Shown: positions 7,521 through 16,095 of the stretch, piece by piece
Layout of the letters: every line of letters starts with the position of its first letter
How positions within the stretch are numbered: the first letter of the stretch is position 1
From: Schleiferilactobacillus perolens DSM 12744
GTDB lineage: Bacteria; Bacillota; Bacilli; Lactobacillales; Lactobacillaceae
Assembly: GCF_001435585.1 (NCBI RefSeq)
Contig: NZ_AZEC01000008.1
Coordinates: 1-64,000 of the forward strand
DNA length: 64,000 bases
Reading direction: 5' to 3'
The notes under the pieces: generated by a model
Seen by the model: only the letters and a program-made list of their open reading frames with translations
Database searches by the model: none
Told to the model about the DNA's origin: nothing
Position numbers and translations under genes: made by a program

Positions 7521-8450
7521 TTACATTAAGTGGAGGACGTGCAATACAACACCGACAACGAACAGGCCCAGAATGATGATGATTGGAGAAACTTTCTTCT
7601 TCAATAACCACATACAGAACAATGTCAGTAATAATGCGGCCAATCCAGGAATCAAAGTGTCCAAGTTATCCTGTAAAGTCATGACTTTATCTGCCGATAA
7701 GGTCCGACCTTGCGCTTGTTGCTCCAATGCCGTACGAATACCCGCAGCACCGGAAGGTAAGTGTGCCCAGTCAATATAGGCCCCTTTACTTTGCGGTACC
7801 GTCGCAACAATTGGCGTGAATTTCACCGATACCCACCGGTTAACCAGTGCGCCCAGGATAAACATACCTAGAATCGTAGCACCCTTTGTGATCTCTTGCA
7901 GTAAGCCGCCAGATAAGTCATCCGTGATCTTTGACCCAGCCTTGTAACCGAATTCCTGCGTGTACCACATGAATGCCATCCGAATTGCGTTCCAAGCTAA
8001 GAAGTAAATAATTGGTCCCATGATGTTGCCGGCAATGGCCATGGATGCGGCCAAAGCCCCGATAATTGGCTTTACAGTGAACCAGAATACAGGGTCACCA
8101 ATACCAGCCAAAGGACCCATCATCCCGACCTTCACACCTTGGATGGCCACGTCGTCAATGGGTGCCCCATTGGCCCGTTCCTCTTCCAAAGCCATTGTCA
8201 CACCAAGAATGGGTGATGCCAGGTATGGGTGGGTGTTGAAGAATTCCAGGTGCCGCTTCAATGCGGCAGCCCGGTCTTCCTTCGTCGTGTACAATCGCTT
8301 CAATACGGGAACCAAGGAGAAAGCCCAGCCACCGTTCTGCATCCGTTCGTAGTTCCAAGAACCTTGAATGAATGTGGAGCGCCACCAAACTTTAATCCGG
8401 TCACCCTTGGTAATCGCAACGCGTTTTGTGTTATTTGCATTGTCAGCCAT
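7521..8450 (-). CDS. manZ: PTS mannose-family transporter subunit IID
   Basis: This 309-aa IID component of a mannose-class phosphotransferase permease acts with IIC to form the sugar channel. Family features are the N-terminal amphipathic QGSWNYERMQNGGWAFSLVP segment, FFNTHPYLASPILG, and the GPLAGIGDPVFWFT loop. The C-terminal hydrophobic segments follow a charged insert. It is the last PTS gene of the operon, 17 bp after the IIC gene. Substrates of this class include glucose, mannose and glucosamine; which one applies here is inferred from family and from manA in the window. Confidence 0.93.
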   Translation of the reverse strand: MADNANNTKRVAITKGDRIKVWWRSTFIQGSWNYERMQNGGWAFSLVPVLKRLYTTKEDRAAALKRHLEFFNTHPYLASPILGVTMALEEERANGAPIDDVAIQGVKVGMMGPLAGIGDPVFWFTVKPIIGALAASMAIAGNIMGPIIYFLAWNAIRMAFMWYTQEFGYKAGSKITDDLSGGLLQEITKGATILGMFILGALVNRWVSVKFTPIVATVPQSKGAYIDWAHLPSGAAGIRTALEQQAQGRTLSADKVMTLQDNLDTLIPGLAALLLTLFCMWLLKKKVSPIIIILGLFVVGVVLHVLHLM

Positions 8451-8467
8451 TATTCGTCACCCTCCTC

Positions 8468-9283
8468 TCAATAATTATCTATGATGTCGCCGACAGGATC
8501 ACCAGTGTTGCTTGCGCCGCCGCCATTACTGGAAGCACCGCCGCCTTGCTTGGACAATGCCAAGTAGATCAACGCCAGCGAAATGCCGATCGCACCAAGA
8601 CCGATCAGGGTGATTTCTTTGACTGTCGCCAAAACGAAACCAATAGCAAAGAACGGCCATACTTCACGGGTAGCCATCATGTTGATAACCATTGCGTAAC
8701 CAACGGCTACGACCATGCCCCCGCCAATGCCTAAACCATCAGTGAGCCATTGCGGCATTAACGCCAGCAAAGCCCGCACGCGGTCTGCACCAACAGCCAG
8801 GATCATCGCCCCGGGGATGGCAATCCGCAGGCCTTGCATGATAATAGCGACTATTTGCCATATATCAATCATCCGGAAATTGCCTTCCTCTGCAGAACGG
8901 TCCATCAAATGGACAATCGCAGTGGCTAAGGTCCGTACGACAGTGGTTAGTAAGAGTCCGGCCACGGCCAGTGGAATGGCGATCGCAATCGCGGAGTTCA
9001 CACCAGCAGTGCCTTGACCACCTAAAACTAGAATAATAGCAGATGCGACAGATGCCAACGCAGCATCTGGAGCGACAGCGGCACCAATGTTGGCCCACCC
9101 TAAGGCGATCATTTCCAACTTCCCGCCTAGGATCAAGCAGGGCAAAAGGTTCCCTGTCGCTAAGCCGATCAGCGTGCACGCAATGATTGGCTGATGAAAG
9201 TGGAATTCATCCAAAATACCTTCCATACCAGCTAAGAACGACACGCCAACGACTAATACGATTTGAAGAAAGTTCAATTGCAT
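8468..9283 (-). CDS. manY: PTS mannose/sorbose-family transporter subunit IIC
   Basis: This 271-aa, largely hydrophobic IIC component lies in the inner membrane and pairs with IID. It begins MQLNFLQIVLVVGVSFLAGMEGILDEFHFHQP, a characteristic N-terminus of the family. The Gly- and Ala-rich helices and GGKLEMIALGWANIGAAVAPDAALASV follow. The hydrophilic tail is a short Ser/Gly linker (GGGASSNGGGASNTGDP). The gene lies 36 bp after IIAB and 17 bp before IID, consistent with one transcript. Confidence 0.93.
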   Translation of the reverse strand: MQLNFLQIVLVVGVSFLAGMEGILDEFHFHQPIIACTLIGLATGNLLPCLILGGKLEMIALGWANIGAAVAPDAALASVASAIILVLGGQGTAGVNSAIAIAIPLAVAGLLLTTVVRTLATAIVHLMDRSAEEGNFRMIDIWQIVAIIMQGLRIAIPGAMILAVGADRVRALLALMPQWLTDGLGIGGGMVVAVGYAMVINMMATREVWPFFAIGFVLATVKEITLIGLGAIGISLALIYLALSKQGGGASSNGGGASNTGDPVGDIIDNY

Positions 9284-9319
9284 GAGTATTAGTCCTCCAT
9301 TTCTTTCATGTATAAAGAA

Positions 9320-10306
9320 TTATTTCTGTTGATCCAACATCGACTGCGCCTTGTTTAAGATCGAGTCCATGTTCTCCCCAGCGTCAGACGGCACCTTACG
9401 CACATCAAACTTGACGCCATCTTGTTTCAATTCTTTGAAAGTATCGATATCCTCTTGGTTGAAGGCCAATACCTTGTTGGGTTGAACTTTCCCCGCGGAG
9501 TGGGCCATCGAACCGATATTCAATTCCTTCAAAGGCACACCGCCGCGAATCGCGCGCAATGCATCTTCCGGTGTTTCAAATAAAAGCAGTGCCTTTTGAC
9601 CACCGAAGTGTTTGTCATCCTTGGCCAATTTGATCATTTGATCAATTGGCACAACATGGGCATGCACACCAACGGGTGCGGCTTCCATGATCAACTTCTT
9701 CCGCAGCTCATCACGAGCGACAGCATCCGAAACAACAATGATCCGATTAGCGCCAGACGTCTTCGTCCAAGTCGTGGCCACTTGACCATGCAATAGACGA
9801 GAATCAATCCGGGCTAAGACATACTGCATTGAACCAGGTGCACCAGCATTGCCGCTGCTTTGTTGAGCAGCAGTGGCAGCCGCCGGCGCAGCGGTCGTTT
9901 TCGGTTCCAGGTCTTCCGGCTTAATCTTGACGCCTTCTCGGCCGGCTTCGACCAAGTGGGCGGCAATCTGTTGCGCGGAATCCATGGACAAACGAGAACC
10001 ATAAGCTTCGATCAACATCGGTAAGTTCAGGCCGGTGACAATGGCCCACTTATCCTTGTGTTGCTCGTATAACCCGTTGGCTTGGTTGAAAGGCGAACCG
10101 CCCCACAAATCGATCAAGAACAAAACTTCATCCTCTGGATCGAATTGGGCGATTGCTTCTTCCAGGTGGGCCTTCAAGTCATCTGGTCCTTCATCAGGCA
10201 TAAAGGTCACTGCTTCGACCTTCTCCTGCTCCCCGAAAATCATTTGTCCAGACTGTTTAATGCCTGCGGCAAATTGACCGTGACTGGCAAGAATAATGCC
10301 AACCAT
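9320..10306 (-). CDS. manX: PTS mannose-family subunit IIAB
   Basis: This 328-aa fused cytoplasmic IIA-IIB phosphocarrier passes phosphate from HPr to the incoming sugar. The IIA domain (about 1-130) carries the phospho-His in [10 protein letters not shown]. An Ala/Pro/Thr-rich linker (about 135-160) joins it to IIB, whose phospho-His is in [15 protein letters not shown]. Length and order match ManL/ManX of lactobacilli. It is the first gene of the operon, with RBS AGGAGG just before the ATG. The leader from the predicted promoter is about 230 nt, long enough for further control, although no known riboswitch is recognised. Confidence 0.95.
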   Translation of the reverse strand: MVGIILASHGQFAAGIKQSGQMIFGEQEKVEAVTFMPDEGPDDLKAHLEEAIAQFDPEDEVLFLIDLWGGSPFNQANGLYEQHKDKWAIVTGLNLPMLIEAYGSRLSMDSAQQIAAHLVEAGREGVKIKPEDLEPKTTAAPAAATAAQQSSGNAGAPGSMQYVLARIDSRLLHGQVATTWTKTSGANRIIVVSDAVARDELRKKLIMEAAPVGVHAHVVPIDQMIKLAKDDKHFGGQKALLLFETPEDALRAIRGGVPLKELNIGSMAHSAGKVQPNKVLAFNQEDIDTFKELKQDGVKFDVRKVPSDAGENMDSILNKAQSMLDQQK

Positions 10307-10538
10307 ATACTTCGCCTCCTAAAAATATTGTGCGTCGACCCCCCTTGAGGCCGTAAAGCAAAAATAAAGAATGGCAGAAACGACGATAAGCGCTTTATTT
10401 ATGAAGAAACGGTTTGTACGTTTCCTCATAAACCACCCATCTGAAATTATCATAGCATCTTGAACACGACCAAGGATAGTAAAAGCACTTGGAGAATGCG
10501 AGCGCTACCATCATTGATCCAGACGCGATGCTCTATTC

Positions 10539-10567
10539 ATTTTACTGAACCGTTTCCGTATTGTAAA
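10539..10567 (-). promoter_or_regulatory. Predicted promoter of the man operon with cre-like spacer
   Basis: Read on the minus strand: TTTACA (-35), 17 bp, TAAAAT (-10). The spacer contains GGAAACGGTTCA, which resembles a catabolite-responsive element with a few mismatches. A second AAGCGCTT palindrome lies in the leader near 10388. CcpA control is plausible but not proven. No -24/-12 sigma-54 sequence was found. Confidence 0.5.
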
Positions 10568-10586
10568 CAATTTCAACTAAAAACAT

Positions 10587-10844
10587 TCACGAGCGAGAAT
10601 ATTTGCTGCTAAAATGCAATAACACCATCAACAGTCCCACAATCAAGATGGCCGCTACCATTGAAAGTATCACTTGCCAGCTGGCGCCCAGAATCAGTAG
10701 CACGCCGCCAATTGCGCCGCACCAAATTAATAGTTTACGGCCCGCCGGTTTGACGTGATGAATAACACCAACCTCTAAGCCGCCCAGGATCGCCATGATC
10801 GCTCCCAACAGAAATACGCCAATAATTGTCATAAACGTTCGCAT
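10587..10844 (-). CDS. Small membrane protein of unknown function
   Basis: This 85-aa protein has two to three hydrophobic stretches, a Gly-rich first helix (TIIGVFLLGAIMAILGGLEVG) and a basic middle segment (HHVKPAGRK). I do not recognise the family. It starts 11 bp after the mutY stop, on the same strand and without a terminator between, so it is probably co-transcribed with mutY. The RBS (AGGTAGG / GGCAGG) is imperfect. No functional link to DNA repair can be claimed. Confidence 0.6.
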   Translation of the reverse strand: MRTFMTIIGVFLLGAIMAILGGLEVGVIHHVKPAGRKLLIWCGAIGGVLLILGASWQVILSMVAAILIVGLLMVLLHFSSKYSRS

Positions 10845-10854
10845 CCTGCCATGC

Positions 10855-11952
10855 CTACCTTTCTTGATTGTAGAACTGGGAAATCTTTTTTTGCAGTGTG
10901 GGTAATGCCAACTTTTGCTGCGTCAGCGGCAAAAGTTGGGCACTTGCCGGGAGAACCGGCGGCTCGCTTAGAGTTAACGCCCGCACATAGACTGTCCAAT
11001 GTTGGTGCGTAAAAACGTGATCGACACTCGCATCGCCACCAATCACTTGGGATCGTAAAACAGTAGTCGGTGAAATTGCGATTTTTCTGTCCGTCGCCAG
11101 TAATGCCACAAGATCCGGCACAGTAACTTTCCGCTGGTCCCCAGCAAGCAGCGGCCAGGTCCACAGGCTGGCTAATAACCCCCGGCTAGGCCGTTGCTGC
11201 CACACTACTTGTTCATTGATCCGTAAAACAATCGCCGTGTACGTTTTGGCCACTGCCTTTTTCCGCGGACTGCGCACTGGATATTGCGCGGTGATTCCCA
11301 GCCGATAAGCCGCATCAAATTCTTTCACCGGCGAATGGGCACTGTCTGGATCCTTTGCCTTCATATAAGAGGATCCCAAATCCATTACCGCCTGATTAAA
11401 ATCACCAGGCCGGTCCAGGGGAATCAAAGGCGTGATGGCGGCCGCAAACACCTTGCGAGCCTGGCTGGACGTAATATCCGTATCAATCAGCAGCAACCGG
11501 GAAAAGACCCGGTAGGCATTGCCGTCAATTGCCGGCGTGGGTACTCCAAAGGCAATACTGGCGACCGCCCCAGCGACATAATCACCAATGCCCGGCAGCG
11601 CTTTGAGCCCAGCGACGGTTTTGGGCCATTTACCATTCCGTTCATTCGTGATGATCTGCGCCGTCTTTAACAGATTGCGCGCCCGAGAATAATAGCCCAG
11701 GCCGGCCCATTGATGCAGCACCGTGTCCTCATCCGCCGCAGCCAAGTCCGTCACTGTAGGAAAACGCGCTAGCCATTTTTCATAGTACGGAATCACCGTT
11801 TGCACACCGGTCTGTTGCAGCATCACTTCTGAGAGCCACACGTGGTAGGGATCCTGGTCTCGCCGCCAAGGTAAATCCCTACCCTTTTCATCATACCAAT
11901 TCAATAGCGTCTGTTGAAAGGTACGAATCTTTTTTTCGTCCCAATGTTCCAT
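10855..11952 (-). CDS. mutY: A/G-specific adenine glycosylase lacking FeS-cluster cysteines
   Basis: This 365-aa base-excision enzyme removes adenine mispaired with 8-oxoguanine. The HhH-GPD core is intact: catalytic Glu in VWLSEVMLQQT, helix-hairpin-helix LPGIGDYVAGAVASIAFG, and catalytic Asp in AIDGNAYRV. The C-terminal NUDIX-like 8-oxoG recognition domain follows from about residue 230. Where the usual four cysteines of the 4Fe-4S cluster would be, this protein has SSYMKAKDPDSAHSPVKEFD, with Met, Ser, Ser and Asp at the aligned positions. Cluster-less MutY proteins are known from some lactobacilli. The small membrane gene downstream is probably in the same transcript. Confidence 0.93.
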   Translation of the reverse strand: MEHWDEKKIRTFQQTLLNWYDEKGRDLPWRRDQDPYHVWLSEVMLQQTGVQTVIPYYEKWLARFPTVTDLAAADEDTVLHQWAGLGYYSRARNLLKTAQIITNERNGKWPKTVAGLKALPGIGDYVAGAVASIAFGVPTPAIDGNAYRVFSRLLLIDTDITSSQARKVFAAAITPLIPLDRPGDFNQAVMDLGSSYMKAKDPDSAHSPVKEFDAAYRLGITAQYPVRSPRKKAVAKTYTAIVLRINEQVVWQQRPSRGLLASLWTWPLLAGDQRKVTVPDLVALLATDRKIAISPTTVLRSQVIGGDASVDHVFTHQHWTVYVRALTLSEPPVLPASAQLLPLTQQKLALPTLQKKISQFYNQER

Positions 11953-12093
11953 TATGATGTATCCTCCAAATTCTTTGAAAAATCGTCACGGGTTGGCTGA
12001 GCTTGCTCCCGCTCGAATCGATATCGCCGCATAACCGGTCGACTGAGTCCTCTCACTACCCTAATCGCGTTCTTCATGTTACCATAAGAATAA

Positions 12094-12113
12094 GAAGATA
12101 CCCCGGTATCTTC
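12094..12113. promoter_or_regulatory. Perfect palindrome upstream of the P-type ATPase
   Basis: GAAGATACC-CC-GGTATCTTC is a 9-bp perfect inverted repeat about 25 bp upstream of the -35 element. It has no T run on either side, so it is more likely a protein-binding site or mRNA hairpin than a terminator. Confidence 0.45.
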
Positions 12114-12126
12114 CAGCACTCCAAAT

Positions 12127-12155
12127 TTGCATTCCTAATTTAGAATGATTATAAT
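12127..12155 (+). promoter_or_regulatory. Promoter with PerR/Fur-type box
   Basis: TTGCAT (-35), 17 bp, TATAAT (-10). TTAGAATGATTATAA at 12140-12154 overlaps the -10. It matches the Bacillus PerR box TTATAATNATTATAA at all but one of the specified positions, and also resembles the related Fur box. Binding here would block RNA polymerase. Confidence 0.7.
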
Positions 12156-12185
12156 ATAGGAGTAGTTCCAAGGAGGCTGATCAAA

Positions 12186-14036
12186 ATGTCCCATAAGACA
12201 AAATTATTCACGACCATCGCCGTCGGTGTCTTGGCGTTAATATTGCAATTTGTTTTCCATCTGAATGTTGCGGCCCAAGTGATCGTCACTTTGATGGGGT
12301 CGGTAATTGCCTTGACCATGTTGATCGAAATGATCAAAACATTGCGCTCTGGTAAATATGGTGTCGATATTCTCGCCATTACCGCCATCATTGCCACTCT
12401 GGCTATTAGTGAATACTGGGCCAGTTTGATGATTCTGGTGATGCTCACTGGTGGCGACGCGCTGGAAGATTTTGCCCAGCATAAGGCTGGTTCAGAATTA
12501 AAGAATCTGCTGGCGAATACGCCGCAAACGGCTCATCGTTTCTCCGGCGATCAATTAATGGACATCAACATTGAAGATGTGCACATTGACGATTCGTTAT
12601 TAGTCAAACCCGGTGAAGTCGTCCCAGTTGATGGGATCATCGTGACTGGTGAATCCACTGTGGATGAATCTTCCTTAACTGGTGAATCACGGCCAGTGGA
12701 TAAACGCCTCGGCGACGAAGTGATGTCTGGGGCGGTCAATGGCGACTCAGCCTTAACAATTCGTGCAACTAAAGCCGCTGCAGATAGTCAATATCAAAAA
12801 ATTGTGGCCCTGGTCAAGGAATCCGAGGCGCGGCCGGCCCACTTTGTCCGCTTAGCCGATCGCTACGCCGTACCATTTACTCTCGTGGCTTACTTAATTG
12901 CCGGTTTAGCCTGGGCAATCAGTGGCGACCCGCACCGGTTTGCAGAAGTGTTAGTCGTCGCTTCCCCTTGTCCGTTAATTTTAGCCGCACCAGTTGCCCT
13001 GGTTTCCGGTATGAGCCGGGCTTCTCGGAATGGGATTATTGTGAAGACCGGGACAGTCATTGAAAAACTAGCCGGTGCCAAAACCGTGGCCTTCGATAAA
13101 ACCGGGACGATCACCCGTGGCGTCTTGGCTGTGGATGAAATCAAGCCGATCGCAAGCATTACAGCTAAGCGGTTGTTGCAAGCCGCAGCCAGTGCTGAAC
13201 AACAATCCAATCATATTTTAGCTAGATCCTTGGTCAAGAGTGCTCGACAGGACAAGTTACTGCCCACGGATCATATTGATGAGGAAACCGGTACTGGGAT
13301 CACGGCCCATGTCGACGGACAAATCATTAAGGTTGGCAAGGCCGAATTAGCCGGTGCGCCGGCAAAAGACCAGGTCGATGGTACTGCGGTTTATGTCTCA
13401 ATTGACGGGCAATATGCCGGCTATATTACGTTCAATGACCAATTACGGCCCGAAGCCAAGGACACCATTGCTGATTTGCACAGTCTCGGTGTGAACCACG
13501 TGATGATGCTGACGGGGGATAAAAAGGATACCGCTCAAGCCATTGCCGATGACGTTGGCATTGATGACTTGAAGGCCGAATGTCTGCCCCAAGATAAGAT
13601 TGATATGCTCAACAGCCTGCCAGATGATCAACGGCCTAGCGTTATGGTCGGTGACGGGGTCAATGATGCACCGTCCTTGGCCATCGCTGATGTCGGCATC
13701 GCTATGGGCGCCCATGGTTCAACAGCCGCCAGCGAATCCGCAGATATGGTTATCTTGAAAGATGATTTAGGCCGCGTCAATCGCGCCATCCGGATTTCGC
13801 GGGACACGATGAAGGTCGCTAAACAGTCCGTCTTGTTGGGTATCTTCATTTGTACAGCCCTAATGCTGGTCGCCAGTGTCGGCGTCATCCCCGCTTTGTT
13901 CGGGGCCATGCTGCAAGAAGTCATCGACACCGTATCGATCCTCTGGGCACTGCGGGCACGTCACGGCAAGAGCCTGCAACCGACCCACACGACCCATCGT
14001 CAATCCCATCAGCAACCTGTTTCGGCACAAGAATAA
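12186..14036 (+). CDS. P1B-type heavy-metal efflux ATPase, likely PfeT-like (Fe2+)
   Basis: This 616-aa membrane cation pump has no N-terminal metal-binding domain. The transmembrane metal motif is SPCPL rather than CPC. The phosphorylation site is DKTGT, the actuator loop TGES, and the hinge GDGVNDAPSLA. The short length, the SPC motif and few membrane helices place it in the P1B-4 group, whose members move Fe, Co or Zn. B. subtilis PfeT is a PerR-controlled P1B-4 iron exporter, and the promoter here carries a PerR-type box. Iron efflux under peroxide or iron stress is therefore the best inference. RBS AAGGAGG lies 9 nt before ATG. Confidence 0.85.
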   Translation: MSHKTKLFTTIAVGVLALILQFVFHLNVAAQVIVTLMGSVIALTMLIEMIKTLRSGKYGVDILAITAIIATLAISEYWASLMILVMLTGGDALEDFAQHKAGSELKNLLANTPQTAHRFSGDQLMDINIEDVHIDDSLLVKPGEVVPVDGIIVTGESTVDESSLTGESRPVDKRLGDEVMSGAVNGDSALTIRATKAAADSQYQKIVALVKESEARPAHFVRLADRYAVPFTLVAYLIAGLAWAISGDPHRFAEVLVVASPCPLILAAPVALVSGMSRASRNGIIVKTGTVIEKLAGAKTVAFDKTGTITRGVLAVDEIKPIASITAKRLLQAAASAEQQSNHILARSLVKSARQDKLLPTDHIDEETGTGITAHVDGQIIKVGKAELAGAPAKDQVDGTAVYVSIDGQYAGYITFNDQLRPEAKDTIADLHSLGVNHVMMLTGDKKDTAQAIADDVGIDDLKAECLPQDKIDMLNSLPDDQRPSVMVGDGVNDAPSLAIADVGIAMGAHGSTAASESADMVILKDDLGRVNRAIRISRDTMKVAKQSVLLGIFICTALMLVASVGVIPALFGAMLQEVIDTVSILWALRARHGKSLQPTHTTHRQSHQQPVSAQE

Positions 14037-14057
14037 CACTTTAATCATGTCCTCCCT

Positions 14058-14103
14058 GAAGGCCAATTGCCAGCCGGTCACGCACCGCTTGCAATTGGCC
14101 TTC
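14058..14103. other. Long hairpin between ATPase and the next gene
   Basis: GAAGGCCAATTGC (14058-14070) is perfectly complementary to GCAATTGGCCTTC (14091-14103) with a 20-nt loop. No T run follows. It may protect or end the ATPase transcript, or act in the leader of the next gene, whose -10 TATAAT is at about 14125-14130. Confidence 0.55.
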
Positions 14104-14147
14104 GCTGACTGGCAAAATACGCGCTATAATGATAAGTGAGGCGATGA

Positions 14148-14534
14148 ATGATGGCAGAAAATGACAAAAAAGACAATGCCAAAGAACAAGCACCAAAAGT
14201 TGAGATCAAAGACGATGTGAAGGCCCTAGGCAAAACATTGATGTCCCGCGGATACATTACCGAGAAGGACACCGCCAACATGAAGGATGCTGTTTACGCC
14301 AAGGCTTTAGCCAAAGCAATTGATAAAGAAGTCCGTAGCGAATCAGAAGATCCGTTTATCCAGTTTGAGAGTTTCGACTATCAAAACGGGATTATCAAGA
14401 ACATTATCTTCAACATGGACATTATCAAAACCCGGGATGATGCAATGGATACCCTCAGTGCGGAACTCGGTGAAAAGGAAATTAAGATTACCAAGCAAGC
14501 TGAAGAAGAAATCAACGAAATCGGTAAAGCTTAA
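14148..14534 (+). CDS. Hypothetical acidic/lysine-rich cytoplasmic protein
   Basis: This 128-aa soluble protein has a charged, low-complexity N-terminus (ENDKKDNAKEQAPKVEIKDD). A predicted alpha/beta region follows, with SRGYITEKDTANMKDAVYAKALAKAIDKEV and a C-terminal charged helix. I do not recognise a family. The start follows TGAGG by about six nucleotides; a second ATG is one codon later. It stands alone between a hairpin and a strong terminator, with a TATAAT -10 box about 20 bp upstream of the start. Confidence 0.7.
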   Translation: MMAENDKKDNAKEQAPKVEIKDDVKALGKTLMSRGYITEKDTANMKDAVYAKALAKAIDKEVRSESEDPFIQFESFDYQNGIIKNIIFNMDIIKTRDDAMDTLSAELGEKEIKITKQAEEEINEIGKA

Positions 14535-14563
14535 TCTTGGTCCACAATTGATCAAGTCACTAT

Positions 14564-14597
14564 AAAGGCACTCCGCGCGTGAACGGAGTGCCTTTTT
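14564..14597 (+). terminator. Rho-independent terminator
   Basis: AAAGGCACTCCG pairs with CGGAGTGCCTTT over an 8-nt loop, followed by T5. It ends the 14148-14534 gene and could also serve the convergent DUF488 gene. Confidence 0.85.
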
Positions 14598-14603
14598 GTT
14601 TGC

Positions 14604-14975
14604 CTATTTGATGCCTTTTTGCGCTAAGTATTCTTGTAATACCACGGCTTGATTATGGGTCTCATCTTTTGCTCCAAACAATAGTACCACCGGCCCAGCT
14701 GCCGACTTTTCTTTCACCAGTTGTAAGAAGTCTGGCATGTTTGGATTGGCGTCCAATTCCGCAACGTAGCGCTGCTTAAATTCTGGATACTTCTCCGGAT
14801 CATGGCCAAACCACTTCCGCAGGTCATTACTGGGACCAATTTGCTTATCCCATTCATCCAGTTCTGCTTTAACCTTAGAAACTCCCCGCGGCCAGAGCCG
14901 ATCGACTAAAATACGATACCCATCCTTGGGGTCAGGTAATAAGTCACCGTAAATACGCTTGATTTTGACACTCAC
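14604..14975 (-). CDS. DUF488 family protein
   Basis: This 123-aa protein has the DUF488 signature: IKRIYGDLLPDPKDGYRILVDRLWPRGVSK, a central LRKWFGHDPEKYPEFKQRY and a C-terminal VVLLFGAKDETHNQAVVL. Family members are small cytoplasmic proteins of unknown activity, frequent in lactic acid bacteria. It is transcribed away from the alkylbase glycosylase gene, with the two starts about 55 bp apart. Convergent terminator hairpin at 14564-14597. Confidence 0.9.
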   Translation of the reverse strand: MSVKIKRIYGDLLPDPKDGYRILVDRLWPRGVSKVKAELDEWDKQIGPSNDLRKWFGHDPEKYPEFKQRYVAELDANPNMPDFLQLVKEKSAAGPVVLLFGAKDETHNQAVVLQEYLAQKGIK

Positions 14976-15029
14976 TTAAACCACCTCTAAGATAAGTTTA
15001 ACAGTTCGCAAAAAAAGGAGACGGAATTT

Positions 15030-15701
15030 TTGGCCTATCAAGATTTTTTCACACATCGCCCAACCCAAGAGATTGCTCAGGATTTACTGGGGCGCCCATT
15101 AATTTATGAATCACCGGCTGGCTTGGTGGGCGGCTGGATCGTGGAAACAGAGGCCTACCTTGGTCAGGCGGATAATGCTGCCCATGCCTATCAAGGACAC
15201 CGCTCTGCCGCCAATGAGGCCCTCTACGGCCCACCTGGCACGATCTATATCTATGAACGGCGAGGCCTGTTCATGTGTGATATTGCCGTTCAGGACGCCG
15301 AAGTCCCCCAAGGCGTATTACTGCGCGGCATTCAACCGATTTGGGGCATTGATGTGATGACTGAAAATCGGGACGGCCGCAGCCTAGGTGAACTCACCAA
15401 TGGGCCGGGCAAACTCTTCCGGGCATTTGGCGTCCGGGACAAGGCCCTCAACTTGCAGAGTCTAGCCAACGCGCCGTTAACCATTTTGCTGGCAGATCAG
15501 TGGCAAAGCCGTCCGCGTCAAATCGGCAGCAGTGCCCGCGTCGGCGTTCGCAGCGGCGGCTGGCATGATCGGCCCTACCGGTTCTTTGTCAGCGGTAATC
15601 AATGGGTCTCAAAGACCCCCAAACGTTCCTGGCAAGATGACCAAGGGTGGCAAGATACTGCGCCCACTAAACTACCCACCGATATATTGCCCGGGAAATA
15701 A
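15030..15701 (+). CDS. DNA-3-methyladenine glycosylase (AAG/MPG type)
   Basis: This 223-aa repair glycosylase flips out and excises alkylated purines. Family landmarks are TQEIAQDLLGRPL, the catalytic Glu in GGWIVETEAYLGQADNAAHAY, the YIYERRGLFMCDI strand, and GPGKLFRAFGV. Length matches bacterial Mpg. Initiation is at TTG (15030) with AAGGAG about nine nt upstream; no ATG in frame is compatible with the conserved N-terminus. It stands alone, ending at the 15721-15753 hairpin. Confidence 0.92.
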   Translation: MAYQDFFTHRPTQEIAQDLLGRPLIYESPAGLVGGWIVETEAYLGQADNAAHAYQGHRSAANEALYGPPGTIYIYERRGLFMCDIAVQDAEVPQGVLLRGIQPIWGIDVMTENRDGRSLGELTNGPGKLFRAFGVRDKALNLQSLANAPLTILLADQWQSRPRQIGSSARVGVRSGGWHDRPYRFFVSGNQWVSKTPKRSWQDDQGWQDTAPTKLPTDILPGK

Positions 15702-15720
15702 TTGCTAAAGCTTCTCTAAA

Positions 15721-15753
15721 AACAGCCACGATTTTTTTGAAATCGTGGCTGTT
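15721..15753. terminator. Hairpin terminator, probably bidirectional
   Basis: AACAGCCACGATTT pairs perfectly with AAATCGTGGCTGTT around a T-rich loop. It lies between the convergent glycosylase and DsrE genes. The T run is short on either side. Confidence 0.75.
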
Positions 15754-15756
15754 ACT

Positions 15757-16095
15757 TTATGGCTTAATATATGCATAGCCGGCATCTTGCAGCTTAATCA
15801 GATCTGCCACACCGGCTGGAACAACAATCACCCCAGTGGGCAGCTGACCCGTCGTCACGCCGTGGCTATGCATGGCGTTGTTGCAGGCGTGAAATTCCAC
15901 CTTTTTCTGTTCCAACTTTCCCACAGTATCCCGCAGATTCTCCACGAGAAATCCCATAATGGCATCACCATTGACCAACACCACAATATCGTAATTGATC
16001 TGGGCTTGTTCGCCATATGTGCGCAGATTTTGAATATTACCCATCGTGTGGGCCCATTTTTCCAGTTCATCAATATGAAAGACAACCTTATTCAT
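15757..16095 (-). CDS. DsrE/DsrF-like family protein
   Basis: This 112-aa protein has the DsrE-like Rossmann-type fold pattern: MNKVVFHIDELEKW, INYDIVVLVNGDAIMGFL, KVEFHACNNAMHSHG with a conserved Cys, and PAGVADLIKLQDAGYAYIKP. Such proteins are related to sulfur-relay subunits, but stand-alone copies often have unknown roles. Its ATG overlaps the last 8 bp of the DUF2252 gene, so the two are translationally coupled. Confidence 0.8.
   Translation of the reverse strand: MNKVVFHIDELEKWAHTMGNIQNLRTYGEQAQINYDIVVLVNGDAIMGFLVENLRDTVGKLEQKKVEFHACNNAMHSHGVTTGQLPTGVIVVPAGVADLIKLQDAGYAYIKP

Noticed and set aside
10307-10586. Sigma-54 (-24/-12) promoter expected for some mannose PTS operons
   Set aside because: No TGGCAC-N5-TTGC-like sequence was seen; a sigma-A-type promoter fits instead, and no LevR/ManR gene is in the window.
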